Assembly: GCF_006716425.1 (NCBI RefSeq)
Contig: NZ_VFOZ01000001.1
Location: 5,022,001-5,086,000, forward strand
Direction: 5' to 3'
Source: Actinoallomurus bryophytorum
Lineage (GTDB): Bacteria > Actinomycetota > Actinomycetes > Streptosporangiales > Streptosporangiaceae
Length of the DNA: 64,000 bases
The notes beneath the pieces are model-generated. The model saw nothing but the letters and a program-made list of their open reading frames with translations. It made no database searches and had not been told where the DNA came from. The translations under genes were made by a program, and so were the position numbers. Of this stretch, positions 49,358 to 58,456 are shown piece after piece. The stretch's first letter is position 1. The number at the start of each line of letters is the position of its first letter.

Positions 49358-50545
49358 ATGACGCACGAAAGCAAGCCGGCCCTCGGGGTCGGCATGGTCG
49401 GCTACGCCTTCATGGGACGGGCACACTCCCATGCCTGGCGGAACGCCGGCGCCTTCTTCGACCTGCCCGGCGCACCCGTGATGGTGGCCCTGGCCGGCCG
49501 GTCACGCGACCAGGCGACGGCGGCCGCCGAACGCCTGGGCTGGGGGGCGGCCGAGACCGACTGGCGGGAGCTGATCCGCCGGGACGACGTGGACATCATC
49601 GACATCTGCTCCCCGGGCGACACCCACGCCGAGATCGCGGTCGCGGCACTCGAGGCCGGCAAGCACGTGCTCTGTGAGAAGCCCCTCGCCAACACGGTCG
49701 CCCAGGCCGTCGAGATGGCGGAGGCGGCCGAGCGGGCGCGGGCGAACGGCGTGCGCTCGATGGTGGCCTTCAACTACCGGCGTGTCCCCGCGCTGGCCCT
49801 GGCCCGGGACATGGTCGCCGAAGGCCGGCTCGGCACGATCCGCCACGTACGCGCGCAGTACCTCCAGGACTGGATCGTCGACCCGGAGTTCCCGCTGGTC
49901 TGGCGGCTGGACGTGAACAAGGCCGGTTCGGGGGCGCTCGGCGACATCGGAGCGCACATCATCGACGCCGCCCAGTTCGTCGCCGGCGACCAGGTGACCG
50001 GCGTCAGCGCCCTGATGGAGACCTTCATCCGCAAGCGTCCCCTCGCCGGCGCGTCGGCGGGCCTGGGCGCGGCCGCGTCCGGGAACCTCGGCCAGGGCAC
50101 GGTGACGGTCGACGACGCGGCGCTGTTCATCGGCAAGATGTCGGGCGGCGCCCTCACCTCGTTCGAGGCGACGCGCTTCGCCACCGGCCGCAAGAACGCG
50201 ATGCGCCTGGAGATCAACGGCTCGGCGGGCAGCCTGGCCTTCGACTTCGAGGCGATGAACGAGCTGTCCTTCTACGACAACACCGAGGACTCCCGTACGG
50301 CAGGGTTCCGCCGGATCCTCGTCACCGAACCGGACCATCCCTACGCCGGCGCCTGGTGGCCGCCGGGTCACCTGCTCGGGTACGACCACACCTTCACCCA
50401 CGAGGTGAAGGACTTCGTGGAGGCGATCGCCTCCGGCACCGACCCGTCCCCGTCCTTCGAGGACGGCCTGCAGGTGCAACGCGTACTCGCCGCGGTCGCG
50501 CGCAGCGCGTCCGACCGCGGTGTCTGGACCGACGTCGAGGCCTGA
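49358..50545 (+). CDS. Gfo/Idh/MocA-family sugar or inositol dehydrogenase
   Basis: 395 residues: N-terminal NAD(P)-binding fold ([18 protein letters not shown]; glycine pattern slightly atypical) with [11 protein letters not shown] containing the catalytic Lys of the EKP motif, and a C-terminal beta-sheet domain (about 135-390) with [18 protein letters not shown]. The family oxidises a sugar or polyol hydroxyl, often to a 3-keto sugar. AAAGGA precedes ATG 49358. It follows the binding protein by 82 bp and precedes an isomerase by 25 bp, giving an import-oxidise-isomerise series. Confidence 0.9.
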   Translation: MTHESKPALGVGMVGYAFMGRAHSHAWRNAGAFFDLPGAPVMVALAGRSRDQATAAAERLGWGAAETDWRELIRRDDVDIIDICSPGDTHAEIAVAALEAGKHVLCEKPLANTVAQAVEMAEAAERARANGVRSMVAFNYRRVPALALARDMVAEGRLGTIRHVRAQYLQDWIVDPEFPLVWRLDVNKAGSGALGDIGAHIIDAAQFVAGDQVTGVSALMETFIRKRPLAGASAGLGAAASGNLGQGTVTVDDAALFIGKMSGGALTSFEATRFATGRKNAMRLEINGSAGSLAFDFEAMNELSFYDNTEDSRTAGFRRILVTEPDHPYAGAWWPPGHLLGYDHTFTHEVKDFVEAIASGTDPSPSFEDGLQVQRVLAAVARSASDRGVWTDVEA

Positions 50546-50570
50546 TCTCGCAATCGTCACTGGAGGAACC

Positions 50571-51581
50571 ATGCCGCGTCCGATCACGCTCTTCACCGGC
50601 CAGTGGGCCGACCTCCCGTTCGAGGAGGTCTGCCGGCTCGCCTCCGGATGGGGCTACGACGGGCTCGAGATCGCCTGCTGGGGCGACCACTTCGAGGTCG
50701 ACCGGGCACTCACCGACGACACGTACGTGCGGGGCAGGCTCGACATCCTGGAAAAGCACGGCCTCAAGGTCTGGGCGATCTCGAACCACCTGGTCGGCCA
50801 GGCCGTCTGCGACAGCATCATCGACGAGCGGCACCAGGGCATCCTGCCGTCCCGTATCTGGGGTGACGGCGATGCCGAGGGCGTACGTGGCCGCGCCGCC
50901 GAGGAGATGAAGGACACGGCGCGTGCCGCCGCCCGGCTCGGCGTCCCCACCGTCGTCGGCTTCACCGGATCGCCCATCTGGCACACGGTCGCGATGTTCC
51001 CGCCGGTCCCCGAGTCGATGATCGAGGCGGGGTACCGGGAGTTCGCCGACCGCTGGAACCCCATCCTGGACGTCTTCGACGAGGTGGGCGTCGGCTTCGC
51101 GCACGAGGTGCATCCCAGCGAGATCGCCTACGACTACTGGACGACCGTACGGACGCTGGAGGCGATCGGCCACCGCCCGGCGTTCGGCCTGAACTGGGAC
51201 CCGTCGCACTTCGTCTGGCAGGACCTGGACCCGGTCGGCTTCCTGTTCGACTTCGCCGACCGCATCCGCCATGTCGACTGCAAGGACGCGAAGGTCCGCA
51301 CCGGCGACGGCCGCCGCGGACGCCTCGCGTCCCACCTGCCGTGGGCCGACCTGCGGCGCGGCTGGGACTTCATCTCGACCGGACACGGCGACGTGCCGTG
51401 GGAGGACTGCTTCCGCGCGCTCAACGCCATCGGGTACGACGGCCCGATCTCGATCGAGTGGGAGGACGCCGGAATGGACCGCCTGACCGGCGCGCCCGAC
51501 GCCCTCGCGTACGTGCGACGGCTGGCCGCCATCGAGCCACCGTCCACCGCCTTCGACGCGGCCTTCGGCTCCAGCGACTGA
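50571..51581 (+). CDS. Sugar phosphate isomerase/epimerase-type TIM barrel protein
   Basis: 336 residues of the xylose-isomerase-like AP endonuclease 2 superfamily. Barrel strands carry typical metal ligands: [36 protein letters not shown] (Glu, His), [12 protein letters not shown] (Asp, His), [12 protein letters not shown] and [13 protein letters not shown] (Glu). Enzymes of this kind with a Gfo/Idh/MocA partner act on keto-sugars, keto-inositols or keto-glycosides. ATG 50571 with TGGAGGA upstream. Last gene of the operon; a strong hairpin follows. Confidence 0.9.
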   Translation: MPRPITLFTGQWADLPFEEVCRLASGWGYDGLEIACWGDHFEVDRALTDDTYVRGRLDILEKHGLKVWAISNHLVGQAVCDSIIDERHQGILPSRIWGDGDAEGVRGRAAEEMKDTARAAARLGVPTVVGFTGSPIWHTVAMFPPVPESMIEAGYREFADRWNPILDVFDEVGVGFAHEVHPSEIAYDYWTTVRTLEAIGHRPAFGLNWDPSHFVWQDLDPVGFLFDFADRIRHVDCKDAKVRTGDGRRGRLASHLPWADLRRGWDFISTGHGDVPWEDCFRALNAIGYDGPISIEWEDAGMDRLTGAPDALAYVRRLAAIEPPSTAFDAAFGSSD

Positions 51582-51592
51582 CTCACGCCCCC

Positions 51593-51629
51593 CGCCGGCC
51601 GGTCGCGCTCCACGCGCGGCCGGCCGGCG
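51593..51629 (+). terminator. Terminator hairpin ending the sugar operon
   Basis: CGCCGGCCGGTCGCG (51593-51607) pairs with CGCGGCCGGCCGGCG (51615-51629) with one T-G wobble, 12 bp after the isomerase stop. Confidence 0.8.
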
Positions 51630-51750
51630 TCGTACGCCCGGCCCATCCCGGGCCCGGCGTCCCAGCCCCATGTCCGTACGCGTCCGCGAGGCCCTGCGAA
51701 ATAGTCGTCGCCTCCGAGCAGCAGACGGGGTGCCCGTGCATCTATAGAAC

Positions 51751-52263
51751 ATGGATCGGAATGAGGGGGACGTGGCCGACCCGGCGGACGCCGGGTCGGT
51801 GTTCACCATGCACCGGCTGGGCCTGCTTCGTCTGGCGGTACTGCTCATCGGCGATCGGGCGACCGCTGAGGACGTTGTGCAGGACGCGTTCGCCGGACTG
51901 CATTCGCGCTGGGCGGAGCTGCGTGACGTCGCGAGCGCCTTGGCCTACGTGCGCGGCTCGGTCGTCAACGGCTGCCGGATGGTGCACCGCCGCCGGTCGC
52001 TCATCCGCCGCATCGGGATCCTGCCCGACCCGCCGATCTGGTCGGCGGAGTCGGCCGCGCTGGTGCGCGAAGACCATCGGGAGGTGGTCGAGGCGCTCCA
52101 GCACCTGCCCCATCGCCGGCGGGAGGTCCTGGTCCTGCGGTACTACCTCGACCTGTCCGACGCGGAGATCGCGGAGATCATGGGCATCAGCCCGTCCACC
52201 GTCCGGTCCACCGCCGCCCGTGCGCTCGGCGCACTCGGCGAACTGCTCAAGGAGGGCACATGA
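51751..52263 (+). CDS. SigE-family ECF RNA polymerase sigma factor
   Basis: 170 residues: region 2 (about 18-85; LAVLLIGDRATAEDVVQDAFAGL, then ALAYVRGSVVNGCR) and region 4 (about 110-165; LQHLPHRRREVLVLRYY and AEIAEIMGISPSTVRSTAARAL). This matches actinobacterial SigE-type (SigJ/SigL-like) small sigma factors paired with a membrane protein rather than a zinc anti-sigma. ATG 51751 has no SD; GTG 51772 (seven codons on) has GAGGGGGAC, so the true start is uncertain. Overlaps the next gene by 4 bp. Confidence 0.88.
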   Translation: MDRNEGDVADPADAGSVFTMHRLGLLRLAVLLIGDRATAEDVVQDAFAGLHSRWAELRDVASALAYVRGSVVNGCRMVHRRRSLIRRIGILPDPPIWSAESAALVREDHREVVEALQHLPHRRREVLVLRYYLDLSDAEIAEIMGISPSTVRSTAARALGALGELLKEGT

Positions 52264-53372
52264 CCACAGAGGACCGGCTGCGCAGCGCCCTCACCGCGGT
52301 CGCCGAACTCGTACAGCCCGAGGAAGAATCGGAGCAGCGCACCGCGGCGGTCCGGTCGCGGCGCCGTGTCCGGCGCTATGGCCCGCTCGCGGTGGCCGTC
52401 GCGATCCTTCTGATCGTCGTGGCGGGCGTGGTGGCCAGGCGAGATCGGGCGCCGGCTCCAGACACGCTCGGCGGCGGATCCGCTCGGTACTTCATAGCCA
52501 ACGTCTCGGGCGGTGACCATATCCATGAGCTGACCGTCCGCGACGTCCAGACCGGCAAGGTGACCGCGACGCGAGAACCTCCGGCCGGTGGCGAGTGGAC
52601 GCGCCTTTCGGCGACCGCGGACCCGAACGTGTTCTACGTCGTCCTCGAGCACCAGGACCTCGCGTCCCTCTACCGGCTGCGGATCGACCGGAGCGGTCGG
52701 ATCGGCGCCTTGACCCGGGTGCGGGATCTCCCGTCATCAGGCGTTGAGGCATCGTTCCTGGCCGTCTCGCCCGACGGGACGCGCGTCGCCTTCCCCGTCC
52801 GCCGGGACGACCGGCCGGATGGCCCTGCCCGGATCGACGTCATGACCCTGTCCAACGGGCGGCGCACCGCCTTCCGGACCTCAGAGGCCGGCGGGGTCGG
52901 TGACCTGTCCTGGGCGGCGGACGGGCGGCACCTGGCCTTCGTGCTCCGAGCGTCGGCCGCGCATCCCTCCATCATCCGCATCCTCGACACCGACGCCGGC
53001 CACGATCTCGTGGCGGACTCCCACCTCGTGCTGGTCGACACCGCCGTCCACACGTACACCACTCCCGTCCTCAGCGCGGACGGCCAGAGCCTCTATCTGA
53101 TCGCGGATCATCGCGCCGGCGGCCACCGGTCGACACAGGTCCTGGAGGTGGACGCGCGGACGGGCCGGCCGGTGCGGATGCTGTACGAGCAGCCGTTCCG
53201 CTCCGGCGGCAACTTCATCTGGGTCTTCACCACCCTCACCCGGGATCCCAGCGGTACCGCGCTGCTACTCGTCGACGACCTACGGCGCAGTGCTCACCGC
53301 ATCGATATCGCGAGCCGCCGCGTGACGACCATCCCATTCCCGCGTGGAATGCCCAATTTGATTGCCTGGTGA
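52260..53372 (+). CDS. Membrane-anchored TolB-like beta-propeller, partner of the ECF sigma factor
   Basis: 370 residues: cytoplasmic N-terminus of about 40 residues (RLRSALTAVAELVQPEE, the likely sigma-contacting part), one transmembrane helix (about 41-60, PLAVAVAILLIVVAGVVA), and an external WD40/TolB-like propeller with repeated SPDGTRVAF, AADGRHLAF and SADGQSLYL strands. ATGA overlap with the sigma gene shows coupled expression. The topology suits a sensor/anti-sigma factor, but no ASD zinc motif is present. Function inferred from pairing. Confidence 0.8.
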   Translation: MTTEDRLRSALTAVAELVQPEEESEQRTAAVRSRRRVRRYGPLAVAVAILLIVVAGVVARRDRAPAPDTLGGGSARYFIANVSGGDHIHELTVRDVQTGKVTATREPPAGGEWTRLSATADPNVFYVVLEHQDLASLYRLRIDRSGRIGALTRVRDLPSSGVEASFLAVSPDGTRVAFPVRRDDRPDGPARIDVMTLSNGRRTAFRTSEAGGVGDLSWAADGRHLAFVLRASAAHPSIIRILDTDAGHDLVADSHLVLVDTAVHTYTTPVLSADGQSLYLIADHRAGGHRSTQVLEVDARTGRPVRMLYEQPFRSGGNFIWVFTTLTRDPSGTALLLVDDLRRSAHRIDIASRRVTTIPFPRGMPNLIAW

Positions 53373-53468
53373 GCCCGGGGGCGCTCACATTTCGCTCCGA
53401 ACAAGAGCCGCTCCAGGGCCGTTGTCCGCCGCTTACAGAGATCCATTCGGAGGAGCATCGGGCAGATC

Positions 53469-53509
53469 CGTGACCGCACGGCCGTGTGGATCGGTCGTGT
53501 GCGGTCACG
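53469..53509. repeat. 11-bp perfect inverted repeat
   Basis: CGTGACCGCAC (53469-53479) and GTGCGGTCACG (53499-53509), 19-bp spacer, 97 bp after the propeller gene. It could be a terminator for the sigma operon or a regulatory dyad. Confidence 0.55.
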
Positions 53510-53593
53510 CGCCAGGCGGCCGGAGACGGCCGTGTCGATGAGTCTCGGCGCGCTCTCGGGGCCGACGGTGCGTTCCGGTATCGGCCTTCGTGA

Positions 53594-54472
53594 GGGGAAG
53601 CCGTCACCAACACGGGCCCCACCACGGTCACCGGCGATCTCGGGCTGAGTCCGGGCACCTCGGTGACCGGCTTTCCTCCCGGGCAGGTGAACGGAGCCGA
53701 ACATGTTGCCGACGCCGTCGCGTTGCAGGCCAAGAACGACCTGACCACCGCGTACGACGACGCCGCGGCACGCCCGGCCACCGAGACCGTCCCCGTCGAA
53801 CTCGGCGGCACCACCAAGACACCCGGCGTGTACGACTCTCCTGCGGGCACGTTCGGCATTACCGGAACGCTGACCCTCGACGCTCAGGGTGACCCGAACG
53901 CCGTGTTCATCTTCAAGGCCGCGTCCACGCTGATCACGGCATCGGCGAGCAGCGTGAACCTCGTCAACGGCGCCCAGGCCTGCAACGTGTTCTGGCAGGT
54001 CGGCAGCTCCGCGACGCTCGGAACCGACTCCACCCTGCGAGGGAACATCATGGCGCAGGCATCGATCACCGTCACGACGGGCGTGATCCTTGACGGCCGG
54101 GCGCTGGCACGCAGCGCCGCGGTCACCTTGGACAGTGACACGATCACCCGCCCGAGCTGTGCCAAATCGGCCACCGGCACCACGACCACGCTGACATCAT
54201 CGGCGAACTCCGTACCGGTGGGCCAGCCCGTGAGCTTCGGCGCCACAGTGAAGGCCACCACCGGTACGGCCGTACCGACGGGTCTGGTGGTGTTCGCCGA
54301 CGGCCGGAAGGTCATCCTCGGCGCGGTCGCTCTTGACGGCGCGGGGCACGCGGTCCTCACCACGTCCGCGCTTTCCCCCGGGATCCATCGGATCCGCGCC
54401 GTCTACCTCGGCACGACCGATTTCGTCGGCAGCACTTCACCGAGACTCGCGGAGTACGTCCTCCCGGGCTGA
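53594..54472 (+). pseudogene. Ice-binding (DUF3494)-type protein, 5'-truncated, with Ig-like C-terminus
   Basis: The frame is open from just after a stop at 53591-53593 and begins, with no start codon, in the conserved region: GEAVTNTGPTTVTGDLGLS, then SVTGFPPGQ, LTTAYDDAA, GTLTLDAQGDPNAVFIF, AQACNVFWQVGSSATLGTD and the GRALARSAAVTLDSDTI strand, all matching DUF3494. The family's signal peptide and first strands are missing upstream. First in-frame Met is at 53663, inside the domain. The C-terminal 95 residues are an Ig-like domain (SVPVGQPVSFGATVKA). Either a pseudogene or a frameshifted/unrecognised 5' end; export is not possible as read. Confidence 0.7.
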
Positions 54473-54790
54473 CCGACCGCGGAACCCGGAGGAGCCGACA
54501 TCGTCTCCTCCGCTGACCGATCCAAGAGGTAGAGGAAACTCGTCTCGGTAAACGGCCGCCTCACCATTAGCAATGGGGAGGCGGCCGTTTCGTGTGCCTT
54601 CCCGCTCCGGGACGGGAAGACGGCCTACATTCCCCAGGCGTCCGCGCGAATTAAGTCATCTGACTCTGTCGTCGCCGACTTCACGGTGGTGGGCTTCGTC
54701 ACCAGGACGAGAGCGCATCGAGCAGCGCTGTCGCCTTGGGTGCCGCACGGCAATCGGCTCGTGCGATACCCCCACTGCCCCCCAGGAGGG
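54473..54790. other. Intergenic region with terminator
   Basis: 318 bp between the ice-binding-type remnant and the secreted protein. It contains the strong hairpin listed next; the remaining 200 bp hold no convincing gene, and no clear promoter was recognised. Confidence 0.6.
54550..54590 (+). terminator. Strong intrinsic terminator
   Basis: AAACGGCCGCCTC (54550-54562) and GAGGCGGCCGTTT (54578-54590): perfect 13-bp stem, 15-base loop, A-rich before and T-rich after the stem, 78 bp after the ice-binding-type frame. Confidence 0.9.
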
Positions 54791-55447
54791 ATGTTGAAGA
54801 AGGTTTCTGCCGCTGCCGCGGCGGTCCTTGTCTCCGGCGCAGTCATGACCACGACGGCCACCACGATGGCCACCGCACACGCCCAGGATCGTGTGCCCAC
54901 CGCCACCAGGCCCGGGACCGCGCGGTCCGGCACCAAAGTCGTGACGATGGAGATGACGGCTCACCAGATCCGCCAGGCGCGGACCGCGGGCGCCTCCACC
55001 GTCGTCACGCTGGACAACGGCCAGCAGATCACGATCAGCACCGCGGGCTACCAACGCGCTCGCGCCGCCCTCGCCGCCCGGCAGGCACACCCCACTCCGG
55101 ACGTGACCGTGCGCGGGAACTGCGGCACCGCCCACGTCGAACTCAACAACACCTCCACCCACCTGCAGTACCAGATGAAAACCGGCTTCACCGTCAGTCC
55201 ACCCGCCGTCGAGTACGCGTGGAGCGTCTACATCAACGGCGCGGGTGACACCCGCTACGAGTACCACTACGAATCCGACGCTCCAGTTATGGCGCCGCAT
55301 TCAACCTGGTCAGGTCAGCACACCGCCAAAGTCCCGGCCGCCAACGACTACGAAGCCGACATCGACGTCGGCGGCAGCTGGGCACTGACCGCCAACGCCA
55401 CCCTGTGCTCATCGGGACCGGCCAGCGAACTCACCCGCATCTTCTGA
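54791..55447 (+). CDS. Secreted protein of unknown function
   Basis: 218 residues. Signal peptide (about 1-33: LKKVSAAAAAVLVSGAVM, cleavage near ATAHAQD). The mature part has a helical stretch (TAHQIRQARTAGAS, YQRARAALAARQA) followed by a beta-rich domain of about 100 residues with two cysteines (RGNCGTAHVEL and ATLCSSGPA) that can form a disulfide, and aromatic strands (YAWSVYING, RYEYHYES). No family recognised. ATG 54791 has AGGAGGG only one base upstream, TTG 54794 is better spaced; start could be either. Confidence 0.75.
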   Translation: MLKKVSAAAAAVLVSGAVMTTTATTMATAHAQDRVPTATRPGTARSGTKVVTMEMTAHQIRQARTAGASTVVTLDNGQQITISTAGYQRARAALAARQAHPTPDVTVRGNCGTAHVELNNTSTHLQYQMKTGFTVSPPAVEYAWSVYINGAGDTRYEYHYESDAPVMAPHSTWSGQHTAKVPAANDYEADIDVGGSWALTANATLCSSGPASELTRIF

Positions 55448-55472
55448 CCCCGCGGTGCCACCGACAAACGAC

Positions 55473-55522
55473 GCGCGTACGGAGGCTCCCCGGCGTTTCC
55501 GGCAGGAAGTCTCCGTACGCGC
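55473..55522 (+). terminator. Hairpin after the secreted protein gene
   Basis: GCGCGTACGGAG (55473-55484) and CTCCGTACGCGC (55511-55522), perfect 12-bp stem with a smaller CCGGCG/..CCGG fold in the loop. Confidence 0.75.
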
Positions 55523-55681
55523 GAACCGTTCGCACTGAATTTGGCAGGCCTTCTCGCCCGCATCTCGGCCGTCCGTAAATCCACTTTCGGCGCCGTGCCA
55601 GGAAGTTCACTTCACGTCGCGGCCCTTTCCTGAAAGGATCCGCAACACATACGGGAAATGTTGGCTGGGGCGGGCCGGATG

Positions 55682-56089
55682 ATGAGCGGTGACAATGGGG
55701 GCGCCCGCGGAATGACGAGCCTTTCGCTCGTCGTCCACGTGGATCCCGAGGTGGACCCCGAGCGGGCCGAGCAGCTGGTCCGCCGGCTGCGCGGTGAGCT
55801 CACCGGACTCGACGCCACCGCCGTCTCGCCGGTCACCGCCGGGCCGCCTCCCGAGGGGGCGAAGGGCACCGACCCGGTCACGCTGGGGGCTTTGGTCGTG
55901 GCGTTCAGCGCCTCGGGCGGAGTGTTCACCACGCTGGTCGGCACGGTACGGGACTGGCTGGACCGGCAGTCGGGGCGGCACCGGATATCGATGACGATCG
56001 ACGGCGACACGATCGAGCTCGAACGCGCCTCCGCGGCGGAGCGGCAAGAACTCCTCGACGCCTTCGTCCGGCGTCACTCGGGTGGCTGA
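55682..56089 (+). CDS. EACC1-like protein (effector-associated constant component 1)
   Basis: About 135 residues. Pattern of the EACC1 family known from actinobacterial conflict systems: an N-terminal beta-rich part (TSLSLVVHVDPEVDP, AEQLVRRLRGELTGLD), a loop with KGTDPVTLG, a hydrophobic helix (ALVVAFSASGGVFTTLVGTV), and a short C-terminal domain (RHRISMTIDGDTIELE, then AAERQELLDAFV). In those systems EACC1 sits beside a variable effector and is thought to link sensing and effector; here the effector is the overlapping caspase gene (8-bp overlap). Start uncertain: ATG 55658, 55682 or 55712 (the last giving the family-like start). A CCTTTC-CT-GAAAGG dyad (55624-55637) lies upstream. Confidence 0.7.
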   Translation: MSGDNGGARGMTSLSLVVHVDPEVDPERAEQLVRRLRGELTGLDATAVSPVTAGPPPEGAKGTDPVTLGALVVAFSASGGVFTTLVGTVRDWLDRQSGRHRISMTIDGDTIELERASAAERQELLDAFVRRHSGG

Positions 56090-58322
56090 CGCGATGGGCC
56101 GCCGGCTGGCGTTGCTGATCGCCACGTACCGCTACCAGGACACCGGGCTGCGGCAACTGACCGCGCCGGCGCACGACGCGGAGGCGCTCGCCGCCGTGCT
56201 GCGCGATCCGGACATCGCCGGGTTCGAGGTCACAACGCTGATCAACGAGCCGCACCACCGGGTCGGCGAGGCCATCGGCGACTTCTACCGCGACCGGCGC
56301 CACGACGACCTGACCCTGCTGTACTTCACCGGCCACGGCCTGAAGGACGACGACGGCCGCCTGTATCTCGCGATGACCAACACCCGCCGCGACAGCCTGC
56401 TGTTCACCGGTCTGCCCGCCGAACACGTCGACCAGGCGATGGAGGGCTGCGTCTCGCGGCAGAAGGTGCTGGTCCTCGACTGCTGCTACAGCGGCGCGTT
56501 CCCCGCGGGCCGCACCGCCAAGGCCGACACCGCCGTGCACACCCTCGAACGCTTCCAGGGCCGCGGCCGTACGGTGCTGACCGCCTCCGACGCCACGCAG
56601 TACTCCTTCGAAGGGGACCGCGCGCAGGGCGAGGCCACGCAGTCGGTGTTCACCCGCTATCTCGTGGCCGGCCTCCGCGACGGCAGCGCCGACCTCGACA
56701 ATGACGGCGACATCACCATCGACGAGCTGTACGGCTACGTCTACGAGCGGGTCGTGGCGGAGATGCCGCAGCAGCGCCCGAAGAAGCAGGACAACGTCGA
56801 GGGCCGCACGATCATCGCTAGGAACGTCAACTGGACCCTGCCGGCCTACCTCCGCAACGCGATCGAGAGCCCGTTCGCCAAGGACCGGCTCGCCGTCCTC
56901 GACGGCCTGGCCCACCTCCACCGCGTCGGCAACGCCACCGTACGGGCGCAGGTCCTCACGGAGATCCGCGGCCTCGCCGACGACGACAGCAAGGCCGTCT
57001 CGTCCGCCGCGGCCGCACACCTGGAGTCCCTCCTCATCCGGCCACCCGAGCCACCCGCCGAGACGCCGCGAGTACCCGATCCACAGCCGGTACCCACGCC
57101 TGAGCCCGCCTCGGAGCTGGAGCCCGAGCCTTCGAAGCCCGCGTCGCCTCCAGGGCCGACACCCCCGCCAGAGCCCGCACCTGTGCCGAAGCCGGTGGCA
57201 CTACCGCGTTCCGTACCCGCGCCCGGGCGCGGTGGCCGCGCTGCCGCTCCCGCCCCGGCCGGTGGACCAGGCCTCCTGACCCCGACCCGCGCCAAGATCC
57301 TCCTGGCCGGCGCCGTCGCGGTGGTACTGGCCATCACCATCGTCATCCTGTCGCTGCCCGGCCACCACCACCCGAGTGGTGGCAGCACGAGCAGCGCTCC
57401 CCACGCGGCCAAGGTCGTTCTCCATGGCCTCGGCGGCCCGATCGGCGACCTGACGTTCAGCGCGGACGGAAAGTTCGTCGCCGCCGTGGGTAACGGCGGG
57501 GCGGTGGGCGTGTGGGATGCGGCGACCGGCCGCTCCATGGGCACGCTCAGCGGTCACGAGGCCGGCGCCACCCGCCTGGCACTCAGCCCCGACGGCAAGG
57601 TCGTCGCCGTCGAGAGCGGATCGAAGCAGGGCGGCTCCAAGGTGCGGCTCTTGGGTGTGGCCACCGGAGAGTTCGGGGGGACCATCACTGAGAACGGACC
57701 GTCCTACAGTCTGGCGTTCAGCCCCGACGGCGAGACCCTCGCCACCGCCTGGGGCCTCGCGGCGGAGAAGAGCTACGACAACCGGATCCATCTGTGGCAC
57801 CGGGCGACCGGCGCCTCCGTCGGCACCCTCGCCGGCCACACCAACGGTATCGAGGTCATGGCCTTCAGCCAGGACGGCAAGCTGCTCGCCAGCGGAGGCT
57901 CGGGTTCGAACCCGGTACGGGTCTGGAGCGTGTCCACCCGTAAGCTCCGGGCCACCCTGGTGACCGATGTCACGGCCTTCGTGGCAGGCCTCGCCTTCGG
58001 CCCGGACGGAAAGAGCGTGATCACACTGCGCTCCGGCGCGGCGCAGGTGTGGGACGTGGCCAGTGCGCTGCCCATCGCGACCTTTGGCGGAGACCGGCCC
58101 GGCCTGGTGAGATTCGGCGCGGTGGGATTCGACGTGCACGGCACGGCACTCGCCGCGAGCGACAACGACCCGGTGGTGCTGTGGAATGTCTCCAAGGGAC
58201 AGGCCGTGGCCTCCTTCACCACCGGCGGCCTGAGCAAGGTGCTGGCGTTCGGCCCGGATGGCAGGACTCTCGCCACTGGTGGCGAGGACGGCACCGTACG
58301 GCTGTGGGACATCCCCGCCTGA
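56082..58322 (+). CDS. Transmembrane caspase (C14)-WD40 protein
   Basis: 746 residues. N-terminal caspase-like peptidase (about 7-245) with His85 in YFTGHGLKDDDG and Cys135 in VLVLDCCYSGAF, both catalytic residues intact, and an EF-hand-like loop DLDNDGDITIDE at 204-215. Then a helical linker (about 258-318), a Pro-rich stretch (about 321-382), one transmembrane helix (about 405-426), and a C-terminal seven-bladed WD40 propeller (about 445-746; blades such as GLTFSADGKFVAAVG-like and TGGEDGTVRLWDI). Orientation expected: caspase inside, propeller outside. Overlaps EACC1. Start GTG 56082, or ATG 56094. Bacterial caspases act in immunity and regulated cell death. Confidence 0.88.
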   Translation: MADAMGRRLALLIATYRYQDTGLRQLTAPAHDAEALAAVLRDPDIAGFEVTTLINEPHHRVGEAIGDFYRDRRHDDLTLLYFTGHGLKDDDGRLYLAMTNTRRDSLLFTGLPAEHVDQAMEGCVSRQKVLVLDCCYSGAFPAGRTAKADTAVHTLERFQGRGRTVLTASDATQYSFEGDRAQGEATQSVFTRYLVAGLRDGSADLDNDGDITIDELYGYVYERVVAEMPQQRPKKQDNVEGRTIIARNVNWTLPAYLRNAIESPFAKDRLAVLDGLAHLHRVGNATVRAQVLTEIRGLADDDSKAVSSAAAAHLESLLIRPPEPPAETPRVPDPQPVPTPEPASELEPEPSKPASPPGPTPPPEPAPVPKPVALPRSVPAPGRGGRAAAPAPAGGPGLLTPTRAKILLAGAVAVVLAITIVILSLPGHHHPSGGSTSSAPHAAKVVLHGLGGPIGDLTFSADGKFVAAVGNGGAVGVWDAATGRSMGTLSGHEAGATRLALSPDGKVVAVESGSKQGGSKVRLLGVATGEFGGTITENGPSYSLAFSPDGETLATAWGLAAEKSYDNRIHLWHRATGASVGTLAGHTNGIEVMAFSQDGKLLASGGSGSNPVRVWSVSTRKLRATLVTDVTAFVAGLAFGPDGKSVITLRSGAAQVWDVASALPIATFGGDRPGLVRFGAVGFDVHGTALAASDNDPVVLWNVSKGQAVASFTTGGLSKVLAFGPDGRTLATGGEDGTVRLWDIPA

Positions 58323-58456
58323 GAAACGGTCGGCCGAAACGGCGCTCTGTCGCATAAATCACATACCGGGCAATTTCCGGAGATGTAAAGTTCCTTCTTG
58401 GTGCGCCGGGAAGCCTGGTCGGCAACGACTACAGGCATGCCGGGGGAGGCGCGGGG

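Noticed and set aside
55658-56089. The EACC1-like protein read as an ordinary anti-sigma or secreted protein
   Set aside because: The hydrophobic helix is in the middle rather than at the N-terminus, and the gene overlaps a caspase gene, so EACC1 fits better.
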